Origin: Clostridia bacterium
GTDB taxonomy: Bacteria; Bacillota; Clostridia; Oscillospirales; CAG-272
Length of the DNA: 64,000 bases
Assembly: GCA_017536475.1 (NCBI GenBank)
Contig: JAFXHH010000001.1
Location: 1-64,000 of the forward strand
Direction of reading: 5' to 3'
Positions 38,349-47,014 of this stretch are shown in pieces (position 1 is the first letter of the stretch; the number at the start of each line of letters is the position of its first letter). Below the pieces are notes generated by a model, which saw only the letters and a program-made list of their open reading frames with translations, was not told where the DNA came from and ran no database searches. The position numbers and the translations under genes are program-made.

Positions 38349-39444
38349 TTTTTTAAAGGAATTTGAATTTTTCACGGGTGTGCCCGATTCACAGCTTAAG
38401 CCCCTGTGCAACTATCTGATGGCGACTTACGGTATATCGGACAAGCACGTGATTGCCGCAAACGAGGGCAACGCGGTCGGACTTGCCGCAGGATATCATC
38501 TTGCAACGGGTAAGGTGCCCGTAGTCTATATGCAGAACAGCGGACTTGGCAATATTATCAACCCCGTCGCGTCGCTTATGAACGACAAGGTATACGGAAT
38601 TCCTTGCGTGTTTATCGTCGGTTGGCGCGGAGAGCCGGGAGTTCACGACGAGCCCCAGCATATCTATCAGGGAGAAGTTACCGTAAAGCTCCTTGAGGAT
38701 ATGGATATAGCTACGTTTATTATCGGCAAGGATACGACCGAGGACGAGATTTCGGCAAAGATGACCGAGTTCAAGACTATTTTGGCAAAGGGCAAGCAGG
38801 TCGCATTCGTGGTTCGCAAGGGCGCGCTTGAATTCGACGGAAAGGTCAAATATACCAATGATAACAAAATGGTGCGCGAGGAGATAATCGAGCACATAGC
38901 AACCGTTAGTGATACCGACGTTGTGGTATCCACGACTGGAAAAGCGTCAAGAGAGCTTTTTGAGATAAGAGAAAGACGCGGACAGACTCACGGATCGGAT
39001 TTTCTCACCGTCGGATCAATGGGACATTCTTCCTCTATCGCTTTGGCTATCGCTCGTCAGAAGCCCGACCGTAAGGTTTGGATAATCGACGGCGACGGAG
39101 CGCTCCTTATGCATATGGGTTCTATGGCTTTGCTTGGCGCGAACGCTCCCAAAAACGTAGTGCACGTGGTCATTAATAACGGTGCTCACGAGACGGTCGG
39201 CGGTATGCCTACCGTCGCTGAGAAGATAGATCTTTGTAAAATTGCGGATGGTTGCGGATATCCCAATTTCGTTTCGGTAGATAGCTTTGAGGCTCTCGAC
39301 GAGGCGCTTCGTGCAGCAAAGGGTAGAGACGAGCTTTCGTTTATCGAGGTCAAGTGCTCTATCGGTGCAAGAGACGATCTCGGCAGACCGACTACTACCG
39401 CGAAAGAGAACAAAGAAAACTTTATGAAGTATTTGGAAGGCTGA
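38338..39444 (+). CDS. aepY: Phosphonopyruvate decarboxylase
   Basis: A 368-residue thiamine diphosphate enzyme that decarboxylates phosphonopyruvate to phosphonoacetaldehyde, pulling the unfavourable mutase reaction forward. FFTGVPDSQLKPL at the N-terminus and Glu43 in AANEGNAVG (cofactor-activating Glu) are present. GWRGEPGVHDEPQH and the ThDP motif DGDGALLMHMG (251-261) ending in INN complete the pattern. The last ten codons and stop belong to a 37-bp repeat copied again at 40756. Overlaps the reductase gene by 11 bases. Confidence 0.93.
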   Translation: MKLDFLKEFEFFTGVPDSQLKPLCNYLMATYGISDKHVIAANEGNAVGLAAGYHLATGKVPVVYMQNSGLGNIINPVASLMNDKVYGIPCVFIVGWRGEPGVHDEPQHIYQGEVTVKLLEDMDIATFIIGKDTTEDEISAKMTEFKTILAKGKQVAFVVRKGALEFDGKVKYTNDNKMVREEIIEHIATVSDTDVVVSTTGKASRELFEIRERRGQTHGSDFLTVGSMGHSSSIALAIARQKPDRKVWIIDGDGALLMHMGSMALLGANAPKNVVHVVINNGAHETVGGMPTVAEKIDLCKIADGCGYPNFVSVDSFEALDEALRAAKGRDELSFIEVKCSIGARDDLGRPTTTAKENKENFMKYLEG

Positions 39445-39452
39445 TATTATGG
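39416..39452 (+). repeat. 37-bp direct repeat, copy 1
   Basis: Contains the last codons of aepY, its stop and an ATG. Identical over all 37 bases to 40756-40792. The two copies bracket the glycosyltransferase gene at 39557. Confidence 0.95.
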
Positions 39453-39556
39453 ATGGTTTTTCCAAAAGTGTTCCTTAAGTGAACGAAACGTTACTTGTTA
39501 AGTGGTAATGAATAAAACTATATGAATTATATCCTTCTAATTTAATGGAGAGTTAA
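39453..39556 (+). other. Short non-coding junction after the repeat
   Basis: 104 AT-rich bases. The ATG inside repeat copy 1 would open only a nine-codon frame (MDGFSKSVP, then stop), which looks like the decayed start of another gene. GGAGAG before ATG 39557 is the only functional site seen. Confidence 0.5.
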
Positions 39557-40723
39557 ATGAAATCAATAAAATATATTGCGTATTACAATACAGACGATAA
39601 TCTTGAAGAGAGAGTGGTTTTTCCATCTGCCAGCTCAAAAATTAATACTATTTCAAGAGCAATAGGTGAAAAAGGGCTGAAGGTTGACATCATATCCAGC
39701 AGCAATACAACGAGTACAAAAAGCAATAGTTCTAGAAAAGTCAAGCATATATCGGACAATATACGTTTGATTTTGTTAAAGGGTTACCGTCGCGGAGGGA
39801 AAATTCGAAATAAGTACTCAGGATTGATGTTTAAGCTTTCGTTTGGGCTATATTGTTGGAAAAATATAAAAAAAGGTGACACGGTTATCGTATATCATTC
39901 TTTGAATTATATCGGGCTGATTAAGTGGCTGAAAAAATGCAAAAAAATCAAGTTGATATTGGAAGTTGAAGAAATATACGGCGACGTATCTAATTCGATT
40001 GAATCACGAAAAATAGAATATTCTTTGTTCCCACTTGCTGATGCATATATTTTTTCAACAGCTATGTTGAATCGAAAGATAAATACTGAAAACAAACCGA
40101 ATGTAATCATAAACGGAACTTACGATTTGGCAAAGGAAATGAATGTTGAACGTACCGACAAATGTATAAGGTGCGTTTACGCAGGTACATTAGATAAAAT
40201 AAAGGGCGGTGCATATAAGGCCGTCCAGAGTGCTGAATTTTTGGATAATCGTTTTGAAATATGTATTGTAGGACGAGGCAGTGACGAAGAGAAGAGTTAT
40301 CTAAATGAATTAATTGCAAGTAATAATGCTGTGAGTGATTGCAAAGCGGTGTATGATGGAGAAAAGCGAGGAGACGATTTCTTTAGATATTTACAGGAGT
40401 GTCAGATTGGACTAAGCACGCAAAATACGGAAGAAGAATACAATAATACCTCATTCCCATCAAAAGTTTTGACATATTTTTCAAATGGCTTGCGTGTTGT
40501 TGCTGGCCGATGTGAAAATATTGAAACGTCAGATATTGGTGATATGATTTACTATTATGACGGAAACGATCCCAAGGAAATTGCTAATGCCATTAAATCA
40601 ATTAACTTTGACGATACATACAATCCAAAAGAACGTCTGATAAGCTTAAAAGATCGTTTCGGCAAGGAAATGTTTCACCTTATTATGTTTCTTGAGGGTA
40701 AAAATAAGAACATAAAAGATTAA
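39557..40723 (+). CDS. Glycosyltransferase family 4-like, inserted gene
   Basis: A 388-residue GT-B-type glycosyltransferase. IKYIAYYNTDDN at the start, ILEVEEIYGDVS (about 135), CVYAGTLDKIKGGAY (about 211), ICIVGRGSDEE (about 235) and TSFPSKVLTYFSNGLRVVAG near residue 300 are present. Clearly more AT-rich than the genes on both sides, and flanked by a 37-bp direct repeat that splits aepY from capE. It is therefore a later insertion into the locus and probably alters the glycan repeat. GGAGAG lies 5 bases before ATG. Confidence 0.85.
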   Translation: MKSIKYIAYYNTDDNLEERVVFPSASSKINTISRAIGEKGLKVDIISSSNTTSTKSNSSRKVKHISDNIRLILLKGYRRGGKIRNKYSGLMFKLSFGLYCWKNIKKGDTVIVYHSLNYIGLIKWLKKCKKIKLILEVEEIYGDVSNSIESRKIEYSLFPLADAYIFSTAMLNRKINTENKPNVIINGTYDLAKEMNVERTDKCIRCVYAGTLDKIKGGAYKAVQSAEFLDNRFEICIVGRGSDEEKSYLNELIASNNAVSDCKAVYDGEKRGDDFFRYLQECQIGLSTQNTEEEYNNTSFPSKVLTYFSNGLRVVAGRCENIETSDIGDMIYYYDGNDPKEIANAIKSINFDDTYNPKERLISLKDRFGKEMFHLIMFLEGKNKNIKD

Positions 40724-40755
40724 TTTATTACAGATAAATTGCAAAAATAAACAAA

Positions 40756-40792
40756 AAAACTTTATGAAGTATTTGGAAGGCTGATATTATGG
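40756..40792 (+). repeat. 37-bp direct repeat, copy 2
   Basis: A second copy of the aepY 3' end including its stop, followed by the start codon of capE. It supplies the capE ribosome site (GGAAGG) and start. Confidence 0.95.
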
Positions 40793-41835
40793 GACTTTTT
40801 ACAGGTAAAACGCTTCTTATAACGGGCGGAACGGGCTCTTTTGGAAATGCCGTACTTAACCGCTTTATCGACACCGACATTGGCGAGATCCGTATCTTCT
40901 CGCGCGATGAGAAAAAGCAGGACGATATGCGCCACTACTTTCAGGCAACCAAGCCCGCGGTCGCTGAAAAGATCAAATTTTATATCGGCGACGTGCGTGA
41001 TATCCAAAGCGTAAAAAACGCGATGCACGGAGTTGACTACATATTCCACGCGGCAGCGCTCAAGCAGGTGCCCTCGTGCGAATTCTTCCCAATTGAAGCG
41101 GTTAAAACCAATGTCCTCGGTACAGAGAACGTATTGACTGCTGCTATTGACGCAGGTGTAAAGAATATCGTTTGCCTTTCGACCGACAAGGCGGCATATC
41201 CTGTAAACGCTATGGGAACGAGTAAGGCGATGATGGAAAAGGTCATCGTTGCAAAGTCGAGAACGGTCAGCCCCGAGAAGACCAAGATCTGCTGCACGAG
41301 ATACGGCAACGTAATGTGCTCGCGCGGCTCTGTAATTCCGCTTTGGATCGAGCAGATCAAAGCAGGGAACCCGATCACGATCACCGATCCCACTATGACG
41401 AGATTTATTATGTCGCTTGAGGAAGCTGTAGATCTCGTGCTCTTTGCATTCGAGCACGGCGAAAGCGGAGATATTCTCGTTCAGAAGGCGCCCGCTTGTA
41501 CCATCAAGACTCAGGCGGAGGCAGTCTGCGGGCTTTTCGGTGGTGATAAGGAAAATATCAAGGTCATCGGTATCCGCCACGGCGAAAAGATGTATGAGAC
41601 ACTGCTCACCAACGAGGAGTGCTCGAATGCAATCGACCTCGGTAACTTCTACCGCGTTCCTTGCGACAAGAGAGGATTGAACTACGACAAATATTTCAAC
41701 CAGGGCAACACCGAGAGAAATACGCTCACCGAGTTCAATTCTCATAATACTCAACTGCTTAACGTAGAAGAAACCAAGGCAAAGATAGCATCTCTCGCCT
41801 ATATTCAGGAAGAGATCGCGAAAATGGGTAAATAA
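40789..41835 (+). CDS. capE: UDP-GlcNAc 4,6-dehydratase/5-epimerase (CapE/FnlA/WbjB)
   Basis: A 348-residue extended SDR enzyme. It catalyses the first step from UDP-GlcNAc toward UDP-L-FucNAc. LITGGTGSFGNAV binds NAD(P). FSRDEKKQDDMRHYF, AAALKQVPSCEFFP and STDKAAYPVNAMGTSK are typical of the family. As in CapE relatives, Met replaces the usual SDR tyrosine before GTSK. Its ribosome site lies in the 37-bp repeat. Three bases separate it from capF. Confidence 0.92.
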   Translation: MGLFTGKTLLITGGTGSFGNAVLNRFIDTDIGEIRIFSRDEKKQDDMRHYFQATKPAVAEKIKFYIGDVRDIQSVKNAMHGVDYIFHAAALKQVPSCEFFPIEAVKTNVLGTENVLTAAIDAGVKNIVCLSTDKAAYPVNAMGTSKAMMEKVIVAKSRTVSPEKTKICCTRYGNVMCSRGSVIPLWIEQIKAGNPITITDPTMTRFIMSLEEAVDLVLFAFEHGESGDILVQKAPACTIKTQAEAVCGLFGGDKENIKVIGIRHGEKMYETLLTNEECSNAIDLGNFYRVPCDKRGLNYDKYFNQGNTERNTLTEFNSHNTQLLNVEETKAKIASLAYIQEEIAKMGK

Positions 41836-41838
41836 ACT

Positions 41839-43038
41839 ATGAAAATACTTGTAACGGGCGCTGGTGGCTTCGTTGGGAAAAACCTGACTGAAGCGCTCAA
41901 AAACATAAGAGACGGTAAGGATAGAACTCACCCCGAGCTTTCGGTGGAAGAGCTTTATCTTTACGATATTGACTCCGAGGAATCGTTGCTTGAGGAAGCC
42001 TGCGAAAAAGCCGACTTCGTCTTCAACCTCGCGGGAGTCAACCGTCCGCAAAAGAGCGAGGAGTTTATGCAGGGCAATTTCGGCTTTGCGTCCAAGCTTC
42101 TCGATACTCTGAAAAAATATAACAATAAATGCCCCGTGATGCTTTCGTCGTCTATTCAGGCGACCCTTATCGGTCGCTACGACAGTGACTACGGCAGAAG
42201 CAAAAGGGCGGGGGAGGATCTGTTCTTCTCCTACGCCACCGAAACGGGCGCGAAGGTACTTGTTTACCGATTTCCAAACCTTTTCGGTAAGTGGTGCAGA
42301 CCGAATTATAACAGTGCCGTGGCAACCTTTTGCCACAATATAGCGAACGATCTGCCTATAACCGTCAACGATCCCAAAATTATGCTCGAATTGCTCTATA
42401 TCGACGACCTCGTTGACGAAATGATCGCCGCGCTTGAGGGCAAAGAGCATCGTTGCGAGTTTGACGGCATCGACACGGTCCTTTGCGACAAGGGAAGCTT
42501 TTGCGCCGTTCCCACAACGCATAAGGTTACGCTTGGCGAGATAGTTGAATTGCTTGAAGACTTCCGTGATCAGCCGAAAACCCTCGTTATGCCCGAGATC
42601 CCCAATAATAGCTTCGCAAAGAAGCTTTACAGCACGTATCTGTCGTATTTGCCGCGTGAAAAGGTCTCTTTTCCGTTGAAGATGAACGTCGATGCGCGCG
42701 GAAGCTTCACCGAGCTTTTGAAAACCGACAAATGCGGTCAGTTCTCGGTAAATATCTCAAAGCCGAGCATCACGAAGGGTCAGCATTGGCATAACACGAA
42801 GTGGGAATTCTTTATTGTGGTCAGCGGACGCGGACTGATACAAATGCGCAGGATCGGCTCGGACGAGGTACTTAATTTCGAGGTCTCGGGCGAGAAGATC
42901 GAGGCGGTGCACATGCTCCCGGGCTATACCCATAACATAATAAATCTGTCGGACACCGATGACCTCGTCACACTTATGTGGGCAAACGAGCAGTTCGACC
43001 CGACAAGACCTGATACGTTTTTTGAGGTGGTAGAATGA
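41839..43038 (+). CDS. capF: Bifunctional 3-epimerase/4-reductase (CapF/FnlB/WbjC)
   Basis: A 399-residue two-domain protein. The N-terminal SDR (VTGAGGFVGKNL, YGRSKRAGED, LYIDDLVDE) acts as reductase. The C-terminal cupin domain (about 285-395; KGQHWHNTKWEFFIVVSG) acts as epimerase. It catalyses the middle steps to UDP-L-FucNAc. Stop and next start overlap as ATGA. Confidence 0.93.
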   Translation: MKILVTGAGGFVGKNLTEALKNIRDGKDRTHPELSVEELYLYDIDSEESLLEEACEKADFVFNLAGVNRPQKSEEFMQGNFGFASKLLDTLKKYNNKCPVMLSSSIQATLIGRYDSDYGRSKRAGEDLFFSYATETGAKVLVYRFPNLFGKWCRPNYNSAVATFCHNIANDLPITVNDPKIMLELLYIDDLVDEMIAALEGKEHRCEFDGIDTVLCDKGSFCAVPTTHKVTLGEIVELLEDFRDQPKTLVMPEIPNNSFAKKLYSTYLSYLPREKVSFPLKMNVDARGSFTELLKTDKCGQFSVNISKPSITKGQHWHNTKWEFFIVVSGRGLIQMRRIGSDEVLNFEVSGEKIEAVHMLPGYTHNIINLSDTDDLVTLMWANEQFDPTRPDTFFEVVE

Positions 43039-44219
43039 ATATAAAACTTGATTACAGCGACGTAAAATTCCAAGACAACGGTAAGCTGAAGCTGCTTATC
43101 ATCGTAGGCACACGCCCCGAGATAATTCGTCTTTCGGCGGTCATAAATAAGTGCCGCAAATATTTTGACTGTATCCTCGCGCACACGGGTCAGAATTACG
43201 ATTATAACCTCAACGGAGTCTTCTTCAAGGATCTGAAGCTTGACGCGCCCGAGGTATATATGGACGCGGTTGGCGACGATCTTGGCGAAACCGTTGGCAA
43301 TATCATCAACTGCTCTTATAAGTTGATGAACGCGATCAAGCCCGATGCGCTGCTCGTTCTCGGTGACACTAATTCATGCCTCTCTGCGATCGCCGCAAAG
43401 AGACTCCACATCCCGATCTTCCACATGGAAGCGGGAAACAGATGCAAGGACGAGTGTCTGCCTGAGGAGACCAACCGCCGCATCGTAGACATAATCTCGG
43501 ACGTAAATCTTGCATATTCCGAGCAGGCGAGAACATATCTGCACGAGTGCGGTCTGCCCAAGGAAAGAACCTATGTCACGGGCTCGCCTATGTCAGAGGT
43601 CTTGCGCGCAAATCTTGACGAGATCAGAGCAAGCGATATCCACGCGCGCCTCGGTCTCGAGAAGAAAAAATATATTCTCCTCTCGGCACACCGAGAAGAG
43701 AATATCGACACCGAAAAGAACTTTTTGTCGCTCTTCACCGCGATCAACAAGATGGCGGAGAAATACGATATGCCCGTGCTCTATTCCTGCCATCCGAGAA
43801 GCAAAAAGCGTCTTGAAAACAGTGGATTTAAGCTTGATAAGCGTGTGATCTGCCATGAGCCTCTCGGCTTCCACGACTACAACTGTCTGCAGATGAACGC
43901 ATTTGCAGTCGTTTCCGACAGCGGCACGCTCCCCGAGGAAAGCTCGTTCTTTACAAGCGTCGGCAATCCCTTTCCTGCGGTCTGCATAAGAACCTCGACC
44001 GAGCGCCCCGAGGCGCTTGATAAGGCGTGCTTTATTCTTGCGGGTATCGACGAAAATTCGCTTTTGCAAGCGGTCGACACCGCGGTTGAAATGACCGCGC
44101 AGGGCGACTACGGCATACCCGTGCCTACCTACACCGACGAGATCGTTTCGACCAAGGTGGTAAAAATTATTCAGTCCTATACGGGTGTGGTAAACAAGAT
44201 GGTTTGGAGAAAATTCTGA
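43035..44219 (+). CDS. capG: UDP-N-acetyl sugar 2-epimerase (CapG/FnlC/WbjD)
   Basis: A 394-residue WecB-like non-hydrolysing 2-epimerase. It converts UDP-L-PneNAc (2-acetamido-2,6-dideoxy-L-talose) to UDP-L-FucNAc. IIVGTRPEIIRLSAV, HTGQNYDYNLN, VLGDTNSCLSA, HMEAGNRCKDECLPEETNRR and SDSGTLPEES are diagnostic. Completes the trio with capE and capF, so FucNAc is very likely a glycan component. Confidence 0.93.
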   Translation: MNIKLDYSDVKFQDNGKLKLLIIVGTRPEIIRLSAVINKCRKYFDCILAHTGQNYDYNLNGVFFKDLKLDAPEVYMDAVGDDLGETVGNIINCSYKLMNAIKPDALLVLGDTNSCLSAIAAKRLHIPIFHMEAGNRCKDECLPEETNRRIVDIISDVNLAYSEQARTYLHECGLPKERTYVTGSPMSEVLRANLDEIRASDIHARLGLEKKKYILLSAHREENIDTEKNFLSLFTAINKMAEKYDMPVLYSCHPRSKKRLENSGFKLDKRVICHEPLGFHDYNCLQMNAFAVVSDSGTLPEESSFFTSVGNPFPAVCIRTSTERPEALDKACFILAGIDENSLLQAVDTAVEMTAQGDYGIPVPTYTDEIVSTKVVKIIQSYTGVVNKMVWRKF

Positions 44220-44250
44220 CGGAATCAAGCAAATGAAAGGAGGCTTGGAT

Positions 44251-45423
44251 ATGAGCAATAGAATATTTGATCTTTTGACGTCGTGTCTGGGCAACGTCCT
44301 TTTCGGTCGCAAGCTTGCAATCGATCGAATCCCTACGCCACAAGAGCTTGATGCCCTTTACAAGCTTTCAAAAAGGCACGATATGGCGCATATTGTCGGT
44401 ATATCTTTGGCGAAAGCAGGGATGCTTGAAAACGCCCCCGAGATAGCCGAGAAATTCGAAAAGGAGCAATATCTGGCAGTCTTCCGCTACGAAAACTTCA
44501 AATATGAAACCGACAGGCTCTGCAAGACCTTCGACGAACAAAAAATACCTTATATCTTACTCAAGGGTGCGCTCATTCGGGACTTTTATCCTGAACCCTG
44601 GATGCGTACGAGCTGTGATCTTGACGTTCTTGTCAAGGAGGAGGATCTGGACATCGCTATTAAGGCACTGACCGAAAAGCTCGGATACAAGGTCGACGGG
44701 AACAAAAATTTTCACGACGTAGATCTGTTTTCGGAAAGTGGAGTTCACCTTGAGCTTCATTTCAATGTGAAAGAAAATATTCCCGATCTTGATAAAGTGC
44801 TCTCAAGAGTCTGGGAATATGCGAAAAAAGTCGAAGAAAGCTCTGAAAGATTTGTTGTTACAAATGAGTTTTTGCTGTATCACCTGATAGCTCACGCAAC
44901 GTATCATTTTGTGGGTGGCGGTTGCGGAGTCCGTCCCCTGACCGATATATATCTGCTCCGAAATAAGCTTGAATATGACGAAGGCGTATTGGAGCAGCTT
45001 TGTGAGGAAAGTGAGATCGGCAAGTTCTATTCGGCAGTCTGCAGACTTTGCGAATGTTGGTTTGAGGGAGCAGAGCACATCGTTCTGACCGACGAGATGC
45101 AGAAATTTATTCTGCAAGGCGGAGCGTATGGCACAAGGAAGGCACATATTGCGGCGAGGCAGGAGGCAAGAGGGGGAAAGGGCGGATACGCTATGTCGCG
45201 TATTTTCGCACCCTACGACGTCCTTAAGCAAAGATATCCCAAGCTTCGCGGACGTGCCCAGATGCCCATATATCAGGTTCGCAGATGGATCGACGTCGCT
45301 CGGGACGGCGGCGTTAAAAGATCTGCGATGGAATTAAAAATAAACAATTCCTTAGACATAGAAACTGTAAAGACCGTTAAGACGCTTATGAAACAGCTCG
45401 AGCTTGATAAGCATATAAAATAA
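44251..45423 (+). CDS. Nucleotidyltransferase family protein (NTP_transf_5-like)
   Basis: A 390-residue protein with the signature ILLKGALIRDFYPEPWMRTSCDLDVLV (two stretches near residues 104-130), the Pol-beta-type nucleotidyltransferase core with a DxD (DLD). A mostly helical C-terminal part contains HLIAHATYHF. An in-frame ATG at 44233 lies in the ribosome site, so ATG 44251 with AGGAGG 8 bases upstream is preferred. Such proteins are common at ends of capsule loci, with function unproven. Last gene of the locus before the terminator. Confidence 0.75.
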   Translation: MSNRIFDLLTSCLGNVLFGRKLAIDRIPTPQELDALYKLSKRHDMAHIVGISLAKAGMLENAPEIAEKFEKEQYLAVFRYENFKYETDRLCKTFDEQKIPYILLKGALIRDFYPEPWMRTSCDLDVLVKEEDLDIAIKALTEKLGYKVDGNKNFHDVDLFSESGVHLELHFNVKENIPDLDKVLSRVWEYAKKVEESSERFVVTNEFLLYHLIAHATYHFVGGGCGVRPLTDIYLLRNKLEYDEGVLEQLCEESEIGKFYSAVCRLCECWFEGAEHIVLTDEMQKFILQGGAYGTRKAHIAARQEARGGKGGYAMSRIFAPYDVLKQRYPKLRGRAQMPIYQVRRWIDVARDGGVKRSAMELKINNSLDIETVKTVKTLMKQLELDKHIK

Positions 45424-45427
45424 ACGC

Positions 45428-45465
45428 AAAAAAGGTTGTCGCATTTGCGACAACCTTTTTTGTTT
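45428..45465. terminator. Bidirectional terminator
   Basis: A 13-bp stem (AAAGGTTGTCGCA with TGCGACAACCTTT), two-base loop and T/A tracts on both sides, between convergent genes. Ends the polysaccharide locus and the uracil permease transcript. Confidence 0.92.
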
Positions 45466-45480
45466 ATTTGGTTTTATCAA

Positions 45481-46905
45481 TTAGTTCTGTTTTCTGGACT
45501 TGTTGACCATAATGTTAACAAGAATACCGAGTATAAGAGCGCAAGCAATGCTGGTGATTGTAACCTTGCCGAAGGTAAGGGAAAGACCGCCGATACCGGC
45601 AATAAGAATTACCGAAACGGTGAAAAGGTTTGCGTTGTGCTCAAGATCAACGTTCTTTATCATCTTAAGTCCGGATACTGCGATAAATCCATACAGAGCC
45701 ATACAAACGCCGCCCATTACGCAAGAGGGAATGGTGTTAACGAATGCAACGAAGGGAGCAAGGAAGGAGATAGCAATAGCTCCTACTGCTGCGGTGAGAA
45801 TGGTAACGACCGAAGCATTTCCGGTAATAGCAACACAACCAACGCTCTCGCCGTAGGTGGTATTGGGGCATCCTCCGAAGATAGCGCCTGCCATAGATCC
45901 TACACCGTCACCGAGAAGGGTTCTGTGAAGACCGGGCTCTTCGAGAAGGTCGGTTTCAATGATAGAAGAAATGTTCTTGTGGTCAGCAAGATGCTCTGCG
46001 AATACAACGAATGCAACGGGAACGTATGCTACAGCAACGGTTGCAATATATGTTCCATTAAGCTCGCTGAAGCCGCCGAGAGCTGTAACGAAGGTGAACT
46101 CGGGAATGGTAATGAAGGTGTGGAGACCTACACCGCCGTCAACGAGTGCCTGGAATGGAGCAAAATTGATAACCTTAAGGGCATCAATGCTTGCAACGGT
46201 ACCGATAACGGTAAAGACAGTTGCGACGGCATATCCGGAAAGGATACCGAGAATAAAGGGAATAAGGCGAACCATCTTCTTGCCGTATACCGAGCAGATG
46301 ATAGTAACCGCAAGGGTCACAAGACCGCAAATAAGAGCAACGAAAGGTGAGCAAAGCATTACCGAAGAAGATACCTTCTCAACGACAGGAATGCCGTTCT
46401 CGCCAAGCTTGGCAACCAGCTCGATAACCTCCTTAGTTACGTTACCCTTTGTAAGATCACCGATCGCATTTCCCGCGAGAGAAAGACCGATAATGGTAAC
46501 CGTGGGGCCGATAACGACTGCGGGCATGAGCTTATTGATCCACTTAACGCCTGCAAACTTTACTACGATAGCGATTATCACATAAACAAGACCGGCGAAG
46601 ATCGCACCGAGAATAAGTCCAAGGTAACCGAGCGCCATAGATACGCCGCCGGCAAAGGCAGCAGCCATAGAACCGAGGAATGCAAAGGAAGAACCAAGGA
46701 ATACAGGGCTCTTGAACTTTGTGAAAAGAAGATAAACGATGGTACCAACGCCTGCTCCAAAGAGAGCTGCGACGGAACTCATACCATGACCGATGATGAC
46801 GGGAACAACGAGAGTAGCCGCCATAATTGCGAGGAGTTGCTGGATAGCAAAGACGATAACCTGAGAAAACTTCGGCTTGTCCTTTACGCCGTAGATGAGT
46901 TTCAT
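45481..46905 (-). CDS. uraA: Uracil/xanthine permease (NCS2 family)
   Basis: A 474-residue nucleobase symporter with about 12-14 membrane helices. VVPVIIGHG early, FGGCPNTTYGESVGCVAITG near residue 280 and CVMGGVCMALYG are NCS2 hallmarks. It imports uracil or a related base with protons. The frame extends upstream, but GGAGG lies 8 bases before ATG 46905, and the extension covers the leader hairpin. A promoter and leader inverted repeat precede it. Monocistronic. Confidence 0.92.
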   Translation of the reverse strand: MKLIYGVKDKPKFSQVIVFAIQQLLAIMAATLVVPVIIGHGMSSVAALFGAGVGTIVYLLFTKFKSPVFLGSSFAFLGSMAAAFAGGVSMALGYLGLILGAIFAGLVYVIIAIVVKFAGVKWINKLMPAVVIGPTVTIIGLSLAGNAIGDLTKGNVTKEVIELVAKLGENGIPVVEKVSSSVMLCSPFVALICGLVTLAVTIICSVYGKKMVRLIPFILGILSGYAVATVFTVIGTVASIDALKVINFAPFQALVDGGVGLHTFITIPEFTFVTALGGFSELNGTYIATVAVAYVPVAFVVFAEHLADHKNISSIIETDLLEEPGLHRTLLGDGVGSMAGAIFGGCPNTTYGESVGCVAITGNASVVTILTAAVGAIAISFLAPFVAFVNTIPSCVMGGVCMALYGFIAVSGLKMIKNVDLEHNANLFTVSVILIAGIGGLSLTFGKVTITSIACALILGILVNIMVNKSRKQN

Positions 46906-46931
46906 AAAGAATCCTCCATTTATGAAATTAT

Positions 46932-46984
46932 TTTTTGTGTGGACCCCGTTGAAAAAACAAAATTCGACAAACTCCACACAAAAA
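46932..46984 (-). promoter_or_regulatory. Leader inverted repeat of the uracil permease
   Basis: TTTTTGTGTGGA (46932-46943) and its exact complement TCCACACAAAAA (46973-46984) enclose a 29-base loop. They fill the 5' leader between the predicted start of transcription and the ribosome site. It does not match the purine or PyrR-type elements that I know. Confidence 0.6.
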
Positions 46985-46985
46985 C

Positions 46986-47014
46986 ATTGTACCACATTTT
47001 TAACAGCTTGTAAA
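46986..47014 (-). promoter_or_regulatory. Promoter of the uracil permease
   Basis: Minus strand TTTACA (47014-47009), 17 bases, TACAAT (46991-46986). Confidence 0.75.

Noticed and set aside
40762-42522. A 586-residue minus-strand frame
   Set aside because: Antisense to capE and capF, which have unmistakable family motifs; low-quality composition.
45436-46350. A 304-residue plus-strand frame, Asn/Gly/Cys-rich
   Set aside because: Antisense to the uracil permease; composition is an artefact of the complementary codons, and it starts inside the terminator.
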